DNA from: UBA10646 sp046296295
Lineage (GTDB): Bacteria > Bacteroidota > Bacteroidia > Chitinophagales > Chitinophagaceae
Assembly: GCA_046296295.1 (NCBI GenBank)
Contig: JBKBLG010000003.1
Coordinates: 124,001-188,000 of the forward strand
Length of the DNA stretch: 64,000 nt
Direction: 5' to 3'
Part shown: piece after piece, positions 1-9,900 of the stretch
Layout: the number at the start of each line of letters is the position of its first letter
Numbering within the stretch: position 1 is the first letter of the stretch
Notes under the pieces: model-generated
What the model saw: only the letters and a program-made list of their open reading frames with translations
The model's database searches: none
What the model was told of the DNA's origin: nothing
Position numbers and translations under genes: made by a program

Positions 1-211
1 GCTTACCAGTATCGGCAATTGCAATTGCATATATCGGAAAACCAGGCTGTAAGTACACCAATAACTGACGGGCAGCAAGGTGCTGCAATCGTTTATGCTT
101 ATGCGTAATGGTACGCTGCAAAGGCACTTCGAAAGCCGACTCCTCCTCCACAATATGCCATACTGCTAATTGTGTACTATCGTTGCAAATGGTTTTTGAA
201 ATAACGGGCAT
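1..211 (-). CDS. 4'-phosphopantetheinyl transferase superfamily protein, N-terminal part
   Basis: A reading frame starts with ATG at 211 and runs off the left edge of the window after 70 codons. The translation begins MPVISKTICNDSTQLAVWHI and contains THKHKRLQHLAARQLL near residues 41-56. This resembles the N-terminal region of Bacteroidota Sfp/AcpT-like proteins, where an ITHxHKRLQHLAGR-type stretch precedes the acyl-carrier and CoA binding core. Such enzymes move phosphopantetheine from CoA to a carrier protein Ser. The Mg-binding Asp and Glu residues would lie in the missing part, so the call rests on N-terminal resemblance only. A copy of the iterated palindrome (216-229) lies just upstream of the start. 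Confidence 0.6.
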   Translation of the reverse strand, partial: MPVISKTICNDSTQLAVWHIVEEESAFEVPLQRTITHKHKRLQHLAARQLLVYLQPGFPIYAIAIADTGK

Positions 212-370
212 AATACACTTACGTAAATGAAAAACAAAGAAACGGTCATTTATTGAAGTAAGAAATGGAAGTAATTACTAAAATTGCCGAAACTTGCACG
301 CAAGTTGAACTGTGCAACGCCACAAATGTTGCCATTTGTACTTATTTAACATCCAAAGCATCTATTTAGC

Positions 371-907
371 ATGATACTTTCAGACAGCCGAATTCTTGAA
401 GAAATAGCCAAAGGAACCATTAAAATTGAGCCTTACCACCGCGACTGTCTTGGTAGTAATAGTTACGATGTACACCTGGGCCGATGGCTAGCCACCTATA
501 AAAATCATGTATTAGATGCCAAGCAGCACAACGAAATTGAATACTTCGAAATACCCGACGATGGGTTTGTGTTATACCCGCACGTTTTTTATTTAGGTGT
601 AACCGCAGAATACACCGAAACGCATGCCCACGTTCCTTTTTTAGAAGGCAAGAGTAGCACCGGCCGCTTAGGTATTGATATTCATGCAACTGCCGGCAAG
701 GGCGATGTTGGCTTTTGCGGTAATTGGACACTGGAAATATCTGTAAAGCAACCCGTTAAGGTGTACCACGGTATGCCTATTGGTCAGTTAATCTATTTTC
801 CGGTAGACGGCAGCATTGAGGTAGCTTACAACCAAAAAAAGAATGCCAAATACAGCGGCCAACCCAACAAGCCTATTGAGAGTATGATGTGGAAAAATAA
901 ATTCTAA
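371..907 (+). CDS. dcd: dCTP deaminase
   Basis: The 178-residue protein matches the usual Dcd length. Dcd deaminates dCTP to dUTP, feeding dTMP synthesis; it acts as a cytosolic homotrimer. The N-terminus MILSDSRILEEI is typical, followed by LGSNSYDVHLG (28-37). The active-site segment EGKSSTGRLG lies at 92-101, and the catalytic Glu is in WTLEIS (E122), after the glycine-rich HATAGKGDVGF. The bifunctional dCTP deaminase/dUTPase form cannot be excluded from sequence alone. The start ATG at 371 has no Shine-Dalgarno, which is normal for this phylum. The last 35 bases overlap the tail of a decayed gene on the other strand. Confidence 0.93.
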   Translation: MILSDSRILEEIAKGTIKIEPYHRDCLGSNSYDVHLGRWLATYKNHVLDAKQHNEIEYFEIPDDGFVLYPHVFYLGVTAEYTETHAHVPFLEGKSSTGRLGIDIHATAGKGDVGFCGNWTLEISVKQPVKVYHGMPIGQLIYFPVDGSIEVAYNQKKNAKYSGQPNKPIESMMWKNKF

Positions 908-1276
908 CCATATACACACCATCAACCATTTCAAATTGGCTTGAATATTCATTTGTACAGTAGGTATAGGCTGTTGCATCCAAATGGTTAGGTGCTTGCG
1001 ATACACCACACGCAGTTTTCACTTCAACCTTAAACCTTGCGGCATTTTTTTTACTGCACCACCCAATGCCCACCTTGCCAATAACCACAAAAACCGATTA
1101 CAGTACTAAAATAAACCTGCTGTTGGGAGGAATAATAGTACCTGTAAGTTGGTTATTCAACTGCATTTCCTTTATGTATTCCAAATGCTTTTACATATTG
1201 GTGGCAATGCTGAATCGGCTTTGCTAGCACCTAGTAAAAAAACTCCGGTTAATAGAAGGTTTTTCAGGGTTTTCAT
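873..1276 (-). pseudogene. Decayed small secreted-protein gene
   Basis: This fills most of the 529-base gap between dcd and topA. Reading the minus strand from ATG at 1276 gives a clear signal peptide, MKTLKNLLLTGVFLLGASKA, but the frame stops after 34 codons. Shifting frame near 1175 gives LEYIKEMQLNNQLTGTIIPP and continues to a TAA at about 1101. In the same frame after that stop the protein-like text resumes (GKVGIGWCSKKNAARFKVEV, later ATAYTYCTNEYSSQ and DGVYMVRIYF) and ends at 873. One frameshift plus one stop therefore separate a signal peptide from about 95 codons. I do not recognise the family. The start codon sits inside a degenerate copy of the iterated motif (1274-1288). Confidence 0.4.
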
Positions 1277-1353
1277 TTGCCGTAAGCCTTACTATGAACA
1301 TGCCAAAACATGTTTCGATGTGCGAATATTTTGGGCTGTTGACGTTAAAAAAC

Positions 1354-1384
1354 TTGCATTTTTTTATTTATTGCCTAACCTTGC
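1354..1384 (+). promoter_or_regulatory. Candidate topA promoter
   Basis: TTGC at 1354-1357 and TAACCTTGC at 1376-1384 fit the Bacteroidota pattern (-33 TTG, -7 TAnnTTTG) with about 19-20 bases between. Predicted transcription start is near 1390, about 45 bases before the topA ATG. The call comes from consensus only. Confidence 0.45.
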
Positions 1385-1436
1385 AGCTATAATTACGGCT
1401 ACAACGGCGTGAGTTTTAAGATTTAGCAAGCACATT

Positions 1437-4022
1437 ATGGCGAAAAATTTACTGATCGTAGAAAGCCCCGCAAAGGCTAAAACCATTGAAAAAATACTTG
1501 GGAAAGACTTTCAGGTGAAAAGTTGTTTTGGGCATATCCGCGACCTTGAAAAAGATGATATGGGTATCGACCTTGCCAATAACTATCTACCACGTTATAT
1601 CATTCCCGACGATAAGCTGAAAGTGGTTAAAGAATTACGCCAATTAGCAAAATCTTCGCAAGAAGTTTGGCTCGCATCCGATGAAGACCGTGAAGGAGAA
1701 AGCATCAGTTGGCACTTAGCCGAAGTATTAGGCCTCGACCCACGCACCACCAAAAGAATTGTGTTTCATGAAATTACCAAACCTGCCATTCAAAAAGCAG
1801 TAGCTAATCCGCGTACCATTAACATGAACTTGGTGAACGCTCAACAAGCTCGCCGTGTGTTAGATCGCTTAGTAGGTTTTGAACTTAGCCCCGTGCTTTG
1901 GCGAAAGGTAGGCATGCAACGTAGTTTGAGTGCAGGCCGTGTTCAAAGCGTTGCTGTTAAATTAATTGTTGAACGTGAGCGAGAAATCAACAGCTTCACT
2001 ACAGAACATAGTTATAAAATAGAGGCTATCCTTACGGCAAATGATATCGCAGGCCGCACCGTTAACTTTAGAGCAGAAGGCCCTTCGAAGTTGGCACAAT
2101 TAAACGATGCTGCCAACTTTTTAAATAGTTGCAAAGGTGCTACTTACCAAGTAGCAGATGTACAGGTAAAGCCTGCCAAACGTAGCCCTGCACCACCCTT
2201 CACCACCAGTACACTGCAACAAGAAGCGAGTAGAAAATTAGGATACAGCGTAAGCCGTACCATGCAAATAGCACAAAAATTGTACGAAAGTGGTTACATC
2301 ACTTATATGCGTACCGATAGTGTTAACTTAAGCGAATCTGCACGACAAGATATACGCAATGAAATTACAAAAGCCTTTGGCGATAAGTATTTCCAACCAC
2401 GATTTTATAAAAACAAAAATGAATCGGCACAAGAGGCACACGAAGCTATTCGCCCTACTTACATGGCCAATCATAGTATTGACGATGCCGATGGAAAACG
2501 ATTGTATGAACTTATTTGGAAGCGTACCATTGCCTCACAAATGAGTGAAGCAGAGTTTGAAAAAACCATTGCTAAAATTAACATCAGTACCAATAACGAA
2601 CAGCTTACTGCCACAGGTGAAGTGCTTAAGTTCGATGGCTTTTTGAAAGTATATTTAGAAGGCAAAGACGATGAAGATGACAATGAAGAAGGTGGCATAC
2701 TACCTCCTTTATCACCCGGCCAATCAGTAGCCTTCAAACAAATGACTGCCACTGAAAAATTCACACGCCCCAACCCACGTTATACCGAAGCTAGCTTAGT
2801 TAAAAAAATGGAAGAGTTAGGCATAGGTAGGCCAAGTACTTACGCCCCAACCATTAGTACTATTTTAAAACGGAATTACGTTGAAAAGCGAGATAAAGAT
2901 GGGCAACAGCGCCAAGTGAATAAGCTTACCCTAACACCTAAAAACGAAATAGAAAAAGAAATTTACACCGAAAACTTTGGGGCAGAAAAAGCCAAGCTAT
3001 TTCCAACCGATTTAGGGATGGTGGTAACCGACTTTTTAGACACCTATTTTAAGCGGATTATGGACTACAACTTTACCGCTAAAATGGAACACGAGTTCGA
3101 TGAAATTTCTGAAGGTAAGTTACAGTGGAGCAAGGTTATCGACAACTTTTACAAACCATTCCATGCCAATATTGAACACACCCTCGAAACAGCAGAACGT
3201 GCTAAAGGCGAACGAGAACTTGGCGTTGATCCCGCCACAGGAAAGCGTGTAGTTGCACGTATGGGGCGTTATGGCCCTATGGTGCAAATAGGGGAGCAAA
3301 CCGATGAAGAAAAACCTCGCTTTGCCAAACTCAAAGCCAACCAAAGCATTGAAACCATTACCATGGAGGAAGCCATGAAATTATTCGAACTACCTAGAAC
3401 GTTAGGTGTGTACGAAGGTCAAGAAGTGCAAGTAAATGTTGGCAGATATGGCCCTTACATTAAACTCGGTGAAAACTTTATTTCTATACCAAAAACAGAA
3501 GATTTGCACAGCTTAGAGCTTGAAAAAGCAATTAGCTATATTAAAGAAAAAGAACAAATAGACGCACCTATTGCTGTGTATCAAGGCATGCCTGTAACCA
3601 AGGGCAAAGGTCGTTTCGGACCTTTTATTAAGTGGAACAACCTCTTCATCAACATCCCCAAAGCTTACAACTTCGATGCATTGTCGCAAAAAGATGTAAA
3701 TGAACTCATTGAAAAGAAACTTGAGAAAGAAAGCAATCGTTTTATACAGCAATGGCCTGAAGCAAAAATTAGCATTGAAAATGGCCGTTGGGGACCATTC
3801 ATTCGCTTTGGTAAGCATATGTTGAAGCTTGCTAAAAAGGAAGACGGCACTAAATATACCAACGAAGAAGCCGCTACCCTTTCGCTTGAAGCAGTGAAAG
3901 CCATGATAGCATCAGAACTCCCTGGTGCTTTCACCCAAAAAGCAGCTACACCAAAAAAGGCTGCGGTTAAAAAAGCAGCTACTAAAAAAGCAGCCGCAAA
4001 AAAAACAGCTACTAAAAAATAA
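1437..4022 (+). CDS. topA: DNA topoisomerase I (type IA)
   Basis: This 861-residue enzyme relaxes negative supercoils by single-strand passage. The Toprim domain opens with LLIVESPAKAKTIEKIL and carries the acidic metal motif DEDREGE at 82-88. The catalytic tyrosine is Y290 in YITYMRTDS. The usual zinc-finger tail is replaced by four glycine-rich C-terminal repeats built on GR(Y/F/W)GP: MGRYGPMVQIG, VGRYGPYIKLG, KGRFGPFIKW and NGRWGPFIRFG. The last 27 or so residues are a Lys/Ala tail of KKA and KKT steps, probably for non-specific DNA binding. It is followed directly by a repeat pair and a terminator, so it appears to be monocistronic. Confidence 0.97.
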   Translation: MAKNLLIVESPAKAKTIEKILGKDFQVKSCFGHIRDLEKDDMGIDLANNYLPRYIIPDDKLKVVKELRQLAKSSQEVWLASDEDREGESISWHLAEVLGLDPRTTKRIVFHEITKPAIQKAVANPRTINMNLVNAQQARRVLDRLVGFELSPVLWRKVGMQRSLSAGRVQSVAVKLIVEREREINSFTTEHSYKIEAILTANDIAGRTVNFRAEGPSKLAQLNDAANFLNSCKGATYQVADVQVKPAKRSPAPPFTTSTLQQEASRKLGYSVSRTMQIAQKLYESGYITYMRTDSVNLSESARQDIRNEITKAFGDKYFQPRFYKNKNESAQEAHEAIRPTYMANHSIDDADGKRLYELIWKRTIASQMSEAEFEKTIAKINISTNNEQLTATGEVLKFDGFLKVYLEGKDDEDDNEEGGILPPLSPGQSVAFKQMTATEKFTRPNPRYTEASLVKKMEELGIGRPSTYAPTISTILKRNYVEKRDKDGQQRQVNKLTLTPKNEIEKEIYTENFGAEKAKLFPTDLGMVVTDFLDTYFKRIMDYNFTAKMEHEFDEISEGKLQWSKVIDNFYKPFHANIEHTLETAERAKGERELGVDPATGKRVVARMGRYGPMVQIGEQTDEEKPRFAKLKANQSIETITMEEAMKLFELPRTLGVYEGQEVQVNVGRYGPYIKLGENFISIPKTEDLHSLELEKAISYIKEKEQIDAPIAVYQGMPVTKGKGRFGPFIKWNNLFINIPKAYNFDALSQKDVNELIEKKLEKESNRFIQQWPEAKISIENGRWGPFIRFGKHMLKLAKKEDGTKYTNEEAATLSLEAVKAMIASELPGAFTQKAATPKKAAVKKAATKKAAAKKTATKK

Positions 4023-4025
4023 TCA

Positions 4026-4097
4026 CATTTACCGCAAGGTTATAGTTACTACTCCATACCACCAAGTATGGAGTTTTTTTATGCCTTACGGCAAATG
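4026..4097. repeat. Inverted pair of the iterated motif around the topA terminator
   Basis: CATTTACCGCAAGG (4026-4039) begins three bases after the topA stop. CCTTACGGCAAATG (4084-4097) lies beyond the terminator in opposite orientation. The arms match at 12 of 14 positions and enclose the terminator hairpin at 4051-4074. Confidence 0.8.
4051..4080 (+). terminator. Rho-independent terminator of topA
   Basis: A perfect 9-bp stem, ACTCCATAC (4051-4059) with GTATGGAGT (4066-4074), has a 6-base loop and is followed by six T. Confidence 0.9.
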
Positions 4098-4157
4098 AAA
4101 AGCCGCACAGAACCGCAAGCTTCCCGTATCTTTCGGCATCTTAATTATGTAGCATAC

Positions 4158-5273
4158 ATGATAATCACACGCATACAAACCTACCGATACAGTATTCCGA
4201 TGGTGCCATTTGTAATTGCTACCGGCACTATGCATACAGCTCAAAACATGCTGGTAGTATTACATACTAACGAAGGCATACAAGGCTGGGGAGAGTGTAG
4301 CGCTTTTCCGATGATTGTAGGAGAAACACAAGATACTTGCCTACACATGGGGCAGCTTTTTGCGAACGCATGGCTAGGCAAAAATGCTTTAGAACCCACT
4401 GCCAGAATACAAGATTTGCATACCGTTGCAGCTTATAACTATACCGCCAAAAGTGCTTTTGATATGGCACTGTACGATGTATTGGCACAATATAACGGCC
4501 AACCTTTGTATGCTTACCTGAACCCCAATGCAACCCCTAAAACCATGGTTACCGATTTAACCATTGGCATTGATACCCCCGATGCAATGGCTGCTAAAGC
4601 CATCGATTTTGTTGCTAAAGGGGTACAAATTATTAAGGTGAAACTTGGCAAAAATGCACAAGAAGATATTGCTCGTATTGCTGCCATTAGAGCTGTAATT
4701 GGATACAACACAACCCTTAGAATAGATGCTAACCAAGGTTGGAGTTTTGAAGATGCAATTTTAGCCTTGCAAGCACTTGCACCCTATCAAATAGAGTTTT
4801 GCGAGCAGCCCATGCACCGCCGAAACGATTATAGGTTAGCCGAACTGCAACAACAAATAAGCATTCCTATCATGGCAGATGAATCTGTTTTTACCAGCGA
4901 TGAGTTGAAGCAATTTGGAACAGCCGATGGTTTTGCTTCGGTGAATATTAAACTTGCAAAATCAGGTGGCATATTCGATGCTCTGGCAATTGTACAACAT
5001 TGTGAAAAGCTTGGTAAGCCTAACATGATGGGAGGCATGCTTGAAAGCAGGCTTGCCTTCACAGCATTTGCACATTTGGCAACAGCCTGCGATAATATTC
5101 AGTATTACGATATGGATACACCTATGCTCGGCCATTTAGTTGACCCTGTGGTTGGTGGAGCCTTTTATAAAGGCTTCGAAGTGCATTTACCGCAAGGCAT
5201 ACATGGTATTGGCGCCACTGTTAGCAGCGATTTTTTAGCACAGTGCGATTTGGTTACTGATATTAGTATTTAG
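4158..5273 (+). CDS. Dipeptide epimerase (L-Ala-D/L-Glu epimerase type), enolase superfamily
   Basis: With the start at ATG 4158 the protein has 371 residues. An in-frame start at 4068 is possible but would lie inside the topA terminator. The enolase-superfamily barrel residues are visible: the KxK pair K160/K162 in IIKVKLG, metal ligands D190 (LRIDANQGW), E216 (FCEQP) and D241 (MADES), and the second catalytic Lys in VNIKLAKSGG (about 265-268). A C-terminal YDMDTPM motif fits the substrate-binding DxD of dipeptide epimerases, which racemise dipeptides from peptidoglycan turnover. Muconate cycloisomerase is less likely. The stop overlaps the stop of convergent ogt by three bases. A motif copy at 5184-5197 encodes HLPQG. 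Confidence 0.85.
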   Translation: MIITRIQTYRYSIPMVPFVIATGTMHTAQNMLVVLHTNEGIQGWGECSAFPMIVGETQDTCLHMGQLFANAWLGKNALEPTARIQDLHTVAAYNYTAKSAFDMALYDVLAQYNGQPLYAYLNPNATPKTMVTDLTIGIDTPDAMAAKAIDFVAKGVQIIKVKLGKNAQEDIARIAAIRAVIGYNTTLRIDANQGWSFEDAILALQALAPYQIEFCEQPMHRRNDYRLAELQQQISIPIMADESVFTSDELKQFGTADGFASVNIKLAKSGGIFDALAIVQHCEKLGKPNMMGGMLESRLAFTAFAHLATACDNIQYYDMDTPMLGHLVDPVVGGAFYKGFEVHLPQGIHGIGATVSSDFLAQCDLVTDISI

Positions 5274-5764
5274 AACAACCTTGGTTGTGTAAAGGCATAC
5301 ACTTGCTCTAATTGTAGCAACTTTAACTTACGATCTATACCACCTGCATAGCCAACCAATTGTCCGCCACTACCAATTACCCGATGACAAGGAATAATAA
5401 TAGCAATAGGATTGCTGCCATTGGCCGTACCTACTGCTCTAATAAGTTTTTCGTTGCCAAGCGTTTGTGCTAATTTTTTATAACTCGTAGTAGTGCCGTA
5501 AGGTATTTGCCGTAAGGCTTGCCAAACTTGTTGTTGAAAGGCTGTACCATTGGGTGCTAGCGGTAATTCGAAAACAGATAACCTTTCGGTAAAATAAGCA
5601 TCGAGTTGCTGCATAGCAGCTTTGGTAACAGCATTTTCGCTCAAGCTAACATGCTGCGGTAACCTTACGGTAAATGAAGCTGCAATAAGTGCATTTTGTG
5701 TTGCACACAAGAGCATTTCGCCTAATGGCGACTGATACAGACTATATGTAAGTTGCTTATCCAA
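5270..5764 (-). CDS. ogt: Methylated-DNA--[protein]-cysteine S-methyltransferase
   Basis: This 164-residue suicide repair protein takes the alkyl group from O6-alkylguanine onto its own cysteine. The acceptor C126 lies in the hallmark IIPCHRVIGSGG, followed by GYAGGIDRKLKLLQLE. The helix-turn-helix region with TSYKKLAQTLGN precedes it. Length matches Ogt/MGMT proteins without an AraC-type Ada domain. The start overlaps the end of the upstream CsaA-like gene by 8 bases, so the two are probably co-transcribed. The gene holds two copies of the iterated motif (5506-5517 and 5663-5676); the latter encodes FTVR. Confidence 0.95.
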   Translation of the reverse strand: MDKQLTYSLYQSPLGEMLLCATQNALIAASFTVRLPQHVSLSENAVTKAAMQQLDAYFTERLSVFELPLAPNGTAFQQQVWQALRQIPYGTTTSYKKLAQTLGNEKLIRAVGTANGSNPIAIIIPCHRVIGSGGQLVGYAGGIDRKLKLLQLEQVYAFTQPRLF

Positions 5765-6098
5765 TAATACTTCCGTTAGGTAAGGGTTGATCGGGTTGTA
5801 GTAAAACTACAGCATCGTTACCATCGTAGCCTCCTAACACTAAACATTCGCTGAAAAAATTAGCGATTTGCTTCACCGGAAAGTTAATAATAGCTATTAC
5901 TTGCCTACCAACGAGTTGAGCTGGCTGATAATGTGTGGTTATTTGTGCCGATGATTTTTTAATACCGATGGTGCTACCAAAATCAATCTCGAGTTGATAT
6001 GCCGGTTTTTTGGCTTTTTCAAAAAGCACTGCTGTAAGTATGGTACCAACTCTTACATCGAGTTGATGAAAAGTATCGTAAGTGGTAGGTGCTTTCAT
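5757..6098 (-). CDS. CsaA-like tRNA-binding-domain protein
   Basis: The 113-residue protein is essentially one EMAP/Arc1p-type OB fold, as in the CsaA chaperone. Visible marks are FHQLDVRVGTI near the N-terminus, then GIKKSSAQIT and the C-terminal LVGRQVIAIINFP and SECLVLGGYD. CsaA proteins are small dimeric tRNA-binding chaperones linked to export; the exact role here is inferred. It is first in a two-gene unit with ogt and is divergent from ndk. Confidence 0.85.
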   Translation of the reverse strand: MKAPTTYDTFHQLDVRVGTILTAVLFEKAKKPAYQLEIDFGSTIGIKKSSAQITTHYQPAQLVGRQVIAIINFPVKQIANFFSECLVLGGYDGNDAVVLLQPDQPLPNGSIIG

Positions 6099-6157
6099 AG
6101 TATGCTATAAAGTTGTGGTAAAAGTACAATCTACCTTCATTTCTGCGTTAAATGGCG

Positions 6158-6165
6158 TACTTTTG
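6158..6165 (+). promoter_or_regulatory. Candidate -7 element for ndk
   Basis: TACTTTTG fits TAnnTTTG. It lies 21 bases before the ndk ATG and supports the start at 6187 over a longer frame that opens at 6082 inside the divergent gene. The -33 element is weak. Confidence 0.45.
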
Positions 6166-6186
6166 CGGCCTGAAATTAAAGTTAAT

Positions 6187-6603
6187 ATGAGCAACAGAAC
6201 ATTTACAATGATTAAGCCCGATGCTACTAGCAAGGGTTATACAGGTGCTATTTTAGATCAAATTATTAAAGCTGGCTTTAGTATTAAAGCTATGAAGTGG
6301 ACTCGCTTAACCAAAGCTCAAGCCGGCGAATTTTATGCTATTCATAAAGAGCGCCCCTTTTATGGTGAATTGGTTGATTTTATGAGCAGTGGCCCTATTG
6401 TGGCTGCTATTCTTGAGAAAGATAACGCGGTAGCTGATTTTCGTAAGTTAATTGGTGCTACTAACCCTGCACAAGCAGAAGAAGGTACTATTCGTAAGCA
6501 ATTTGCAAGCTCTGTTGGTGAAAATGCTGTACACGGCAGCGATAGCGATGAGAATGCTGCTATTGAAGGCAACTTTTTCTTCTCTGGTTTAGAGCGTTTC
6601 TAA
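6187..6603 (+). CDS. ndk: Nucleoside diphosphate kinase
   Basis: This 138-residue enzyme balances nucleoside triphosphate pools through a phosphohistidine intermediate. The N-terminal RTFTMIKPDAT contains the conserved Lys. The phospho-acceptor is H116 in GENAVHGSDSDENA, the family signature. RPFYGELVDFM and the sequence around R104 fit the nucleotide-binding region. The length matches bacterial Ndk. An upstream in-frame extension exists but would overlap the divergent CsaA-like gene and lie upstream of the predicted promoter. A strong terminator follows. Confidence 0.97.
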   Translation: MSNRTFTMIKPDATSKGYTGAILDQIIKAGFSIKAMKWTRLTKAQAGEFYAIHKERPFYGELVDFMSSGPIVAAILEKDNAVADFRKLIGATNPAQAEEGTIRKQFASSVGENAVHGSDSDENAAIEGNFFFSGLERF

Positions 6604-6622
6604 ACAAAAGATATTACAATTG

Positions 6623-6657
6623 AACGCCGCTGTACCGTTGGTGCAGCGGCGTTTTAT
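6623..6657 (+). terminator. Terminator of ndk
   Basis: A 10-bp GC-rich stem, AACGCCGCTG (6623-6632) with CAGCGGCGTT (6644-6653), is extended by TACC/GGTG pairs and followed by a T-rich tail. Confidence 0.9.
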
Positions 6658-6855
6658 TTAACCTGAAAAAAGTTATTAAAGACCGTTTAAAACGTTAATA
6701 AAATACAGATTACTTTAACAAACGTTTGCTGCTAGTGTGGTTTTTATTACATTAGGAGCGTTTTTTAAGGGTTTAGGGTTGAAAAGGGGGCTTCCATTCT
6801 TGGTTGCCCCCATTTTTATATTTACCGTAAGGTTATAGCTATTACTAACAAAAGA
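6658..6855. other. Non-coding gap with a small hairpin and one iterated motif
   Basis: No gene is visible. A 6-bp hairpin, GGGGGC (6786-6791) with GCCCCC (6806-6811), is followed by ATTTTTAT and could terminate plus-strand transcripts. A motif copy (TTTACCGTAAGG) lies at 6821-6832. The rest is AT-rich with no recognisable signal. Confidence 0.5.
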
Positions 6856-6875
6856 GGCTACCCTTGCAGGCAGCC
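6856..6875 (-). terminator. Terminator of the 6912-10439 gene
   Basis: Read on the minus strand, GGCTGCC and GGTAGCC form a 7-bp stem with one mismatch and a 6-base loop, followed by TCTTTTGTT. It starts 36 bases after the stop codon. Confidence 0.7.
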
Positions 6876-6911
6876 CCATTACAGGAAAATTAATGAGGTG
6901 AATCCGTTTCC

Positions 6912-9900
6912 TTATTTATTCCCTGTTACTAAGGTTACTGTTTGGAATTGTTGTGTTGGTGATAACACATTTAGTTTATACATACTGCTATTAAGCTTAC
7001 CTGGCACTTGTACACGTATGGCATTGCGGCCACGATAGGCTGGTGCTAGTTGTTGATGTATTACCACGCCGTTCATATCGGTTACACGAATGGTTACCAT
7101 TTCATCGGTGTTACTATTAAACTCTGCAATACAAGCTCCGTTGAATGGATTAGGTTGTGCTACTACTGGAGCCGTTACTATTACCGGCGGTGCTTGTTGT
7201 GAACGTGTTTGTACAAAAGCCACATCATCTACCTCTAAGTACAAGGCTTTTTTATAATATTCTGGATATTTGATTAAAAATACAACCGAGGTAACATCGC
7301 TAGCATCGAATGCGTTGCGGTAGGCAATAGAAGTAAGCTCTGCAAAGTTGATGATGTAATCTTGCATATCTTCTCCAACAGTAATTTCTTTAGTGTACTG
7401 ATGAATGAAGTTTTGCACTGATTTTTTAGTTATACGTACTTGTAATGTAACGTTACCCTTGGCTTTGAATTTGATAGCTTTGAAATTGTTCAAATTGAGT
7501 GGTGAGCCATCTACAGTTGCTAACTTGTACACCGATACATCGGAACGACGTAAAGCTGTAAAGTTGATTGCAAAACCTCGCATTAACTGTAACTCGTTAT
7601 TGGGGTAATTTCTACCGGTATTGTTTTTAACCGTCCAACTATTCATGATAACATCTTCACGCTTAAAGTCGGTAGACCAACGTGTATCGGCAGCATAGGT
7701 ATGATCTACAACTACACGATTGATGCTGAAATCAACGGATTGCTCTAAATGATCAAACACTTGCACATTCACTACATTAGTATTGCCTGGTTGTAATGTA
7801 CCACGAATGTTTTGTGTACGCTTATCAACATTCTCATTAGGCCGTGTATACAGAGTGATGTTGTAAGCAGTAGCAGTTGGGAGGTTATTGGTTACATACA
7901 ACTTTAGCAAGTTAGCAGAACGTTCTACCTTATTGATGAATACACTTGGTACTACATTATCGCGAATTGGTTGCTCTAACTGATACCCTTGCTGTCTGAA
8001 TATATTCAAAATTTTGGCCACCAATTCGTTGGTTACAGGGCCGTCGCTACTCCACACTTGATAATTATAAAGCGTATCTGCACCTGCTGCAGCTGTTGCT
8101 CTCCAATCGGCCTGAATGCGTGCAACACGACTATTTCCACTGATGGCAATAGAGAAAGAAGTTGCATATTCATACACGCCATCTTTACGAAGCATCATCA
8201 TTCTACCAAAATTGAAGCCATCAACTTCATACGCAACAATATTTTTAATTACAGAACCAACTACTCTATCGCAGATTGCTTTAGTATGATCGTAAGGTTT
8301 TACTCTTGTTTTCATTACAAGTACCGATGCTGCATTACTATTATCGCTACGCAAAAAATTAACGCCTTCTACATCTATTGCATTTGTAAAACTTAACAAG
8401 TGTACAGGTGTACTAACCTTACGGGTAAAATTACCTGTAATACTTGTAGGAATATAATTGATGAGGGTTAATGCTCCATTTCTTGAAGCATTACGTTGTG
8501 CAACTTGATTTTTATAATTGCTTACCAAGTTGGCATCAAGTACATCTTCGTTCGGTACATACTTACCATCATTTTTAATGAAACTGTATCTGTACTGACT
8601 GATGGCATCGCCCAAGCTTATAGATTCTAAACCACCATCACGGGCATTCGATGCTTCAGTCCAGTTCATTGTTAACCACCGATTACAAGTGGTGCAAGCA
8701 TTAGGGTCGCTAGATTTGAAAGAGAATACAAGATCATTGAAATCGTTATCACCATTAGGAGAATCTTCCCAAGCCATCATGTAACTGTTACTAGTACTAT
8801 CATAAAACTGAACTAAGTACTTATTACCAGTAGCACTGTTTGTTGGGTTTAATGCAGGATTAGAGTAGAAGATATTCGTACCTTCTCCTACCGCATTTAA
8901 GCTAGGGTTATAGCCATTTTCAACCAATACCCAACTAATGCTTGTACCGGCATTGAAAGTACCCAATTCAACAGTAGTACCAGTGCTTAAACCACCACCG
9001 TTAGACACATCGGTAGCATTAGGAAATATCAATTTTATTTGCGATATATCAGGAGCGACTGCTGGAGGATTACTAGTAGGGTATGTAAAGTATCCTAGTG
9101 CATTTGTTTTAGTAGTGCTTTGTTGCACAAATGCTACTGACACTACTGTTGTTGCAGTAATCTTCAAATCATTAGTAGTACAGCTTAACAAAGATGGGCG
9201 TAAATTAGGAACTGACTCACCCTCTGGTAATGAGGTTGTAATTTTTTGTTTTGCCTCAGTTGAAATAGGTGTTGTAGTGGTGTCTGTTGGTGTACCTTTT
9301 TCATCGGTTGGTATAGTAGAAATTTCACCTAGTGGCTCAATTGCATTTGAACCTGTAACCTTGGCTACACCGGTAGTTGCTATTAAATCAATACCTCCGG
9401 CATTACCACCATCGATTGTATTAGTAGGATAGTTGGTACTATTGGTATAATCAGAAATTCGCGTAGAATCTGCTAAACCTCTCGAAGCAACAGGCACAAA
9501 ATCGGGTGGTAATATCACATAGCCATAAATAATTTGATTCACAGCAATATTAAAATCAGATAATCTAAAATAAACACCACCTAAATTTTGAGTTAATGCA
9601 GCACTTGCCAACAAATTGGTTTGTCCCTCTTCTTTTCTCAGTACCACAAAGCTTTTCGGATTACCAGCTCCATATAAATCAGTTGTACCATAAGAACCTG
9701 AAGCAACTCTAATAACCCTACTAAATCTGGTAGGGTTACCACTGCCATCTACTTCTAAAATAACACTAATTGCAAATGCATCGTGTGCATTGTTCACCCC
9801 ACGTTCAAATAAAGCAAAACCAGCCTGCGTAGGACTATTTACTTTTAAACCATTCTTAAAAATTACATCTACACGTTCAATGTTATTGATATTACCATCG

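Noticed and set aside
1149..1412. Plus-strand 87-codon frame before topA
   Set aside because: Runs through the topA promoter and antisense to the decayed gene; no family resemblance.
4068..4157. N-terminal extension of the epimerase
   Set aside because: Would begin inside the topA terminator; ATG 4158 gives the family-like start.
6082..6186. N-terminal extension of ndk
   Set aside because: Antisense to the divergent gene start and upstream of the predicted promoter.
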